Source: UBA4729 sp038231175 (GTDB taxonomy: Bacteria; Patescibacteriota; Saccharimonadia; Saccharimonadales; UBA4665). Taken from it: a DNA stretch of 17,052 nucleotides. Within the stretch, counting starts at the first letter, position 1. Each line of letters opens with the position of its first letter. Below the pieces are notes generated by a model. The model saw nothing but the letters and a program-made list of their open reading frames with translations, was not told the DNA's origin and ran no database searches. Location: NCBI GenBank assembly GCA_038231175.1, contig JBBRLU010000022.1:1-17052 (forward strand), in the 5' to 3' direction. The position numbers were made by a program, and so were the translations under genes. Below, piece after piece: positions 13,185-17,052 of this stretch.

Positions 13185-14483
13185 TTACAGCCGGTTGCGT
13201 AAAGCTGCCGAGACGGCGGCCATCTCGTTCCAGGGATTTTCGCCGTTGGCGCGCTCGATGGTCTTCTCGTGGCCCTTACCGAGAAGGATTATCGTATCGC
13301 CAGCCTGCGCCCGGTTGACGGCAAACTGGATAGCTTCGGTACGGTCGTGGACCAGGAAGAGATCCTTATCGCGTTGCTTACCAGCTTTTTCAGCCCCGGC
13401 AGCAATCTGGTCCATAATTTCAATACCGTCGATGTCGCGGTCGTCCTCTTCGGTAATGATGACTTCGTCACAGTAGCGGCCGGCTAGTTCGCCTTGGACG
13501 GCGCGCTTGGCTTCGTCGCGGCGGCCGGCCGAACCGAACATGGCGATCAGCTTACCTTTCACGACAGGCTTTAAGTCCTTGAATAGCTTTTCAAAGCTGT
13601 CAGGGCTGTGGGCAAAATCGACTATGGCGTCGAAGTCCTGGCCTTCGTCGATGCGCGTCATGCGGCCTTCGACACTTGGTAGGGCGGCTATGCCCTGCTC
13701 TATCTGTTGCTTGGTCAGGCGCAGCTGCTGCCCGACGCAGACGGCGGCCAAGGAGTTGTAGACGTTAAAACTGCCGGGCAGATTACAATGAATGTGGTAG
13801 GTCGTGTCTTGGATGGTTACGTCGTAGTCGACGCCAGAGGGCGCTAAGACGACGTTTCGGGCCCGGACGTCGCCGTCATCGACACCGTAAGTCATGGGGT
13901 ACTTAATGTCGCCGGCAAACAGCGCCGCACTCGGGTCCTCGGCGTTAATGACGCCAAGTTGTAAACCATGTTTATGGTTGTTGGCCAGCTTGAACAGTTT
14001 GCGCTTAGCGTCACGGTAGCGCTCAAAGGTCTTGTGGTAGTCGAGGTGCTCGTGGGTGACGTTGGTCAGAACGGCGACGCTATACGGCACGCCGAAGACC
14101 CGGTTCTGGGCTAAGGCTTGGCTAGTCGTTTCCAGCACTAGCCAGTCGATACCTTCGGCCCGCATGGCCTTCAGGCGCTGCATCAGCTCGGCTACGCCGA
14201 CATTGGTCATGTGGTGGATCTGCGGTTGAATATCACTTCCTACGCCGTAGCCGACAGTGGTCATGAGGCCGACCTTCAAGCCGGCTTCGTGAAGCATGCG
14301 GTGAATCATATAACTGGTGGAGGTCTTACCATTGGTACCGGTGACGCCGATGACTTTCATGCCGTGCGCCGGAAAACCGTTGATGGTATTTATAATGGCC
14401 GACTCGACTAAATGACCGTAAGGTTCTATAGCCGGGAATAAGCCGTTCGGTATGACTTTTTTGACGCTGGAACGTAAACTCAT
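13185..14483 (-). CDS. murE: MurE-type UDP-N-acetylmuramyl peptide ligase, lacking the N-terminal domain
   Basis: A 432-residue Mur ligase. In peptidoglycan synthesis MurE adds the third amino acid (meso-diaminopimelate or lysine) to UDP-MurNAc-L-Ala-D-Glu in the cytoplasm, using ATP. The ATP-binding P-loop is GVTGTNGKTSTS at 46-57, followed by LETTSQALAQNR, TNVTHEHLDYHKT and GRMTRIDEGQDFDAIVDFAHSPDS, then the C-terminal domain with AMFGSAGRRDEAKR and LLGKGHEK. Typical MurE has the P-loop near residue 110 and is about 490 long, so most of the N-terminal UDP-binding domain is absent. Where diaminopimelate enzymes have DNPR, this reads EEDDRDID, so the added residue cannot be assigned. The start lies 7 nt after a TATACT box. 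Confidence 0.88.
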   Translation of the reverse strand: MSLRSSVKKVIPNGLFPAIEPYGHLVESAIINTINGFPAHGMKVIGVTGTNGKTSTSYMIHRMLHEAGLKVGLMTTVGYGVGSDIQPQIHHMTNVGVAELMQRLKAMRAEGIDWLVLETTSQALAQNRVFGVPYSVAVLTNVTHEHLDYHKTFERYRDAKRKLFKLANNHKHGLQLGVINAEDPSAALFAGDIKYPMTYGVDDGDVRARNVVLAPSGVDYDVTIQDTTYHIHCNLPGSFNVYNSLAAVCVGQQLRLTKQQIEQGIAALPSVEGRMTRIDEGQDFDAIVDFAHSPDSFEKLFKDLKPVVKGKLIAMFGSAGRRDEAKRAVQGELAGRYCDEVIITEEDDRDIDGIEIMDQIAAGAEKAGKQRDKDLFLVHDRTEAIQFAVNRAQAGDTIILLGKGHEKTIERANGENPWNEMAAVSAALRNRL

Positions 14484-14490
14484 GTTCTCA

Positions 14491-14498
14491 AGTATACT
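14491..14498. promoter_or_regulatory. Palindromic -10 box shared by murE and tsaD
   Basis: AGTATACT is its own reverse complement, giving TATACT on both strands. The murE ATG is 7 nt away on the left and the tsaD GTG is 8 nt away on the right, within a gap of only 23 bp. Neither gene has a ribosome site, so both messages are probably leaderless. No clear -35 boxes are visible. Confidence 0.6.
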
Positions 14499-14506
14499 GT
14501 ATGTAA

Positions 14507-15565
14507 GTGAAAATATTAGGTATCGAGACCAGTTGTGACGAAACGGCCGCTGCTGTCGTGGAAGACGGCCAGCGGCTGCTGAGCAACGTAATATTGAGCA
14601 GCATGGACCTGCACGCCCAGTACGGCGGCGTCGTGCCGGAGATTGCCGCCCGCAGCCATATCGAAGCGATCATGCCGGTCGTCACCCGAGCCTTGGCCGA
14701 CGCCGACTGTAGCTGGGACGACATCGATGCCATCGCCGTCACCTATGGGGCAGGGCTCGGTGGGAGTTTACTAATTGGCGTACTAACAGCGCGCACGCTG
14801 GCCATTTCACGTGAAAAGCCACTCTACGCCATTAACCACGTTGAAGGTCATGTCTATGCTAACTTCTTAACGGCGACTACCCTGCCCGGCTATGTCATGC
14901 GCGCTGGGCAGCCGCAGTTCCCGATTTTGGCCGTGATCGTATCAGGTGGTCACAGCCAGTTAGTCTTGTTCCGCGACCACTTTGATTACAGCTTGCTCGG
15001 CCAAACTCAAGATGATGCCATCGGCGAAGCCTTCGACAAGGTCGCCAAGATCCTTGGCTTACCATACCCCGGTGGGCCGTCGGTAGCTCGGGCGGCACTC
15101 AGCGGCAATGCCCAGGCCTTTACCCTGCCCAAAGCCAAGGTCGGTCGCTACGACTTTAGTTTTTCCGGCCTCAAAACAGCCGTCCTACGGCTGGCTCAAG
15201 CCCAAGTCGGGGAAAGTTACGACTTCCCCTCCTTTAAGCTGCCTGAGCGGCTGTCTGAAGCCCAGAAGCACGATATCGCAGCCAGCTTCCAGCAGGTCGC
15301 CATCGAGACTATCGTCGATAAGGCCAAACTGGCCTACGAAGAGTTCGGTCCAGTCAGCGTAGTGATTGCCGGCGGCGTAGCAGCTAGCAGTGAATTACGC
15401 TGCCAATTAAGCGCCGCCCTACCCTTAACCGTCGAATATCCCGATTTCAAACTGTGTACCGATAACGCCGCTATGATCGCTACTCTCGGTTATTTTCACG
15501 TGAAATGTGGGCAGCCGACTGCCGATCCATATACCCTCGATATCGCACCCAATCTCAGTATGTAG
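14507..15565 (+). CDS. tsaD: tRNA N6-adenosine threonylcarbamoyltransferase TsaD
   Basis: A 352-residue enzyme of the Kae1/TsaD family. With TsaB and TsaE it transfers the threonylcarbamoyl group from threonylcarbamoyl-AMP to A37 of tRNAs that read ANN codons. It starts with the ASKHA-fold ILGIETSCDETAAAVV (3-18), then VVPEIAARSH, and has the metal-binding pair in NHVEGHVYANF (H111 and H115, the same numbering as in E. coli TsaD). Later motifs are VSGGHSQLVLF (about 144-154), KVGRYDFSFSGLKTAV and VIAGGVAASSELR. Length is normal. The start is GTG at 14507, preceded by the TATACT box. Two of the three parS-like palindromes lie inside this gene and the third directly after its stop. Confidence 0.97.
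   Translation: MKILGIETSCDETAAAVVEDGQRLLSNVILSSMDLHAQYGGVVPEIAARSHIEAIMPVVTRALADADCSWDDIDAIAVTYGAGLGGSLLIGVLTARTLAISREKPLYAINHVEGHVYANFLTATTLPGYVMRAGQPQFPILAVIVSGGHSQLVLFRDHFDYSLLGQTQDDAIGEAFDKVAKILGLPYPGGPSVARAALSGNAQAFTLPKAKVGRYDFSFSGLKTAVLRLAQAQVGESYDFPSFKLPERLSEAQKHDIAASFQQVAIETIVDKAKLAYEEFGPVSVVIAGGVAASSELRCQLSAALPLTVEYPDFKLCTDNAAMIATLGYFHVKCGQPTADPYTLDIAPNLSM
14805..14816. promoter_or_regulatory. parS-like palindrome 1
   Basis: TTTCACGTGAAA, the perfect 12-bp core of the parS consensus TGTTTCACGTGAAACA; the two outer bases on each side do not match. It lies inside tsaD (codons 100-104). Confidence 0.65.
15494..15505. promoter_or_regulatory. parS-like palindrome 2
   Basis: A second perfect TTTCACGTGAAA inside tsaD, 689 bp after the first, in a different reading frame relative to the codons (Phe-His-Val-Lys). 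Confidence 0.65.
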
Positions 15566-15566
15566 T

Positions 15567-15578
15567 TTTCACGTGAAA
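15567..15578. promoter_or_regulatory. parS-like palindrome 3
   Basis: A third perfect TTTCACGTGAAA, starting 1 bp after the tsaD stop and 73 bp after the second (about seven helical turns). It lies in the 75-bp gap before valS, where it might also affect valS expression. Confidence 0.7.
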
Positions 15579-15625
15579 GGTGAGCCGGGAAACTAGTGGG
15601 CTAGCCGAAGCCACTGGCAGGCTGG

Positions 15626-15631
15626 TATGAT
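15626..15631 (+). promoter_or_regulatory. -10 box of valS, close to its start
   Basis: TATGAT is followed by 9 nt and the ATG at 15641. There is no ribosome site or clear -35 box. Confidence 0.4.
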
Positions 15632-15640
15632 GGTTAGAGT

Positions 15641-17052
15641 ATGAAATTGCCAAAAACCTACGAGCCAACCACCTATGAAGCCGATATATACGCCCTGTGG
15701 GAGCGCAGCGAGGTCTTCAAGGCCGACCCTACCAGCCACAAGCAGCACTTTTCGATCAGCATGCCGCCACCTAACGAGACCGGTACGCTCAGTATCGGGC
15801 ACTCCTTGTTCTTGACGCTTCAGGACATCATGGCCCGCCACGCCCGCCAGCAGGGTAAAGACGTCCTGTGGCTACCGGGCACCGACCACGCCGCACTACC
15901 GGTAAACGCCATCATCGAGCGTAAGCTGGCCGACGAGGGAACTGATAAACATCAGATCGGGCGCGACGCCTTCTTGGCGCGCACCCGGGAATTTGTCAGC
16001 GACAGCCGCGGCACCATGCTGGGCCAGATGCGGGCCATGGGCGCTTCGGCCGACTGGACCCGATTGCGCTACACCCTCGACGACGCCCTCAACCGCTGCG
16101 TCAACGAAACCTTTACCAAGATGTACGACGATGGCCTCATCTACCGTGGTAACCGGATCGTTAACTGGGATCCGGTGCTTGAGACCAACGTCTCAGACAT
16201 AGAAGTCGAATATGTCGAAGAACAGGGTAAGTTTTATACCTTTCAATATGGACCTTTTCAAATAGGAACTGCTCGCCCGGAAACCAAGTTCGGGGACAAG
16301 TACGTCGTCATGCACCCAGACGATGAACGCTACAGCCAGTACAAGCACGGCGACACCTTTGAAACCGAATGGATCAACGGACCGATCACAGCCACCATTA
16401 TTAAAGACGAAGCCGTCGACCCTAAATTCGGCACCGGCGTTATGACGATTACGCCCTGGCACAGCCAGATCGACTTTGAGATTGCCGAGCGCCATGGGCT
16501 CGATAAGGAGCAGATCATCGATTTTAAGGGCAGACTGCTGCCGATCGCCGCCGACTTAGCCGGATTGAGTATCGCTGAAGCCCGACCAAGAATTATTAAA
16601 AAACTGGCCGACAAGGGGCTACTCGTTAAGACTGACGATAACTACCTCCACAGTATCGCCGTCAACGAGCGGGGCAAAGCCGTCATTGAGCCGCAGATCC
16701 GCTTGCAGTGGTTTGTCGACGTCAACAAGCCGGTCGTCGACTGGAAGGGTCAGCGCCGCAGCATTACGGATGTTTTAAAGGCCGTCATCGCCGACAAGGA
16801 CGTCGAGATCGTGCCCGAGCGCTTTAATAAGATTTATAGCCACTGGGTCGACAACTACCGCGACTGGTGTATCAGCCGTCAGATCTGGTGGGGCCACCGC
16901 GTTCCAGCCTGGTACCGCCACCACACGGACGGCAGCCAGGAAACATACGTCGGCGTCCAGCCGCCGACCGATCAATCAGACGGCTGGAATGAGTGGCAGC
17001 AGGACCCGGACACCCTTGACACCTGGTTCAGCTCGGCGCTATGGACCTGGAG
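15641..17052 (+). CDS. valS: Valyl-tRNA synthetase, partial (runs off the right end)
   Basis: An open frame of 470 codons to the window edge, against about 850-900 residues for full ValRS. It attaches valine to tRNA-Val and edits mischarged threonine. The catalytic opening is SISMPPPNETGTLSIGHSLF (about 38-57), then WLPGTDHAALPVNAIIE. The CP1 editing domain follows, with IGTARPETKFGDKYVVMHPD and GTGVMTITPWHSQIDFEIAERHG. Next come QWFVDVNKP, WCISRQIWWGHRVPAWY and TWFSSALWTW at the edge. The first residue of the HIGH motif appears as Ser (SIGH), where ValRS usually has HxGH. The editing-domain HS replaces the usual HD. The start is chosen from the first in-frame ATG after the TATGAT box. KMSKS and the anticodon-binding part lie beyond the window. 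Confidence 0.94.
   Translation, partial: MKLPKTYEPTTYEADIYALWERSEVFKADPTSHKQHFSISMPPPNETGTLSIGHSLFLTLQDIMARHARQQGKDVLWLPGTDHAALPVNAIIERKLADEGTDKHQIGRDAFLARTREFVSDSRGTMLGQMRAMGASADWTRLRYTLDDALNRCVNETFTKMYDDGLIYRGNRIVNWDPVLETNVSDIEVEYVEEQGKFYTFQYGPFQIGTARPETKFGDKYVVMHPDDERYSQYKHGDTFETEWINGPITATIIKDEAVDPKFGTGVMTITPWHSQIDFEIAERHGLDKEQIIDFKGRLLPIAADLAGLSIAEARPRIIKKLADKGLLVKTDDNYLHSIAVNERGKAVIEPQIRLQWFVDVNKPVVDWKGQRRSITDVLKAVIADKDVEIVPERFNKIYSHWVDNYRDWCISRQIWWGHRVPAWYRHHTDGSQETYVGVQPPTDQSDGWNEWQQDPDTLDTWFSSALWTW

Noticed and set aside
1..17052. CRISPR arrays and tRNA or rRNA genes
   Set aside because: No regularly spaced direct repeats and no T-loop (GGTTCGAATCC-like) or rRNA-like stretches were found by eye.

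Overview
The window looks like a chromosomal segment of a Candidatus Saccharibacteria (TM7) / Patescibacteria bacterium. This is inferred from the style of the proteins and was not confirmed by a search: GroEL, a ValRS with an altered signature, a MurE lacking its N-terminal domain, short intergenic gaps, and many genes whose -10 box sits only 6-9 nt before the start codon. TAA and TAG stops predominate and the standard code fits every gene.

Layout. 1-2959: a fragmentary left edge, then a minus-strand group of cupin, argS and mscL. 3004-3622: a small acidic, low-complexity protein with a good promoter, and a strong terminator shared with groEL. 3636-5687: the groES-groEL operon on the minus strand, with a TTGACA/TATTAT promoter and a CIRCE (HrcA) operator. 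5694-9604: a complete diversity-generating retroelement (DGR), with reverse transcriptase, an Avd-like helical-bundle protein encoded on the opposite strand, a template repeat (TR), a 658-residue target gene ending in the variable repeat (VR), and a hairpin plus G-tracts just past the VR. 9624-10232: an internally deleted insertion sequence whose 14-bp terminal inverted repeats are intact. 10264-13150: an arginine-deiminase/DDAH-like amidinohydrolase, a secreted CHRD-domain protein and a small membrane methyltransferase-like protein. 13185-17052: murE and tsaD diverging from a 23-bp gap with a palindromic -10 box, then valS running off the right end.

The DGR is the central system. TR (7128-7230) and VR (7549-7651) align with a constant offset of 421 bp. 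From 7141 to 7230, 20 of the 25 coding-strand adenines of TR differ in VR, and only one non-adenine position differs. The RT has the DGR-type GxxxSQ motif and a YGDD active site. Reverse transcription of TR RNA with adenine-directed error would rewrite 13 codons at the C-terminus of the target, which has no signal peptide and so is probably cytoplasmic.

A second strong signal is three copies of the 12-bp palindrome TTTCACGTGAAA, the core of the bacterial parS (ParB-binding) site, within 774 bp in and just after tsaD. This suggests a centromere-like, possibly origin-proximal segment. A third is the recurring leaderless-type start architecture.
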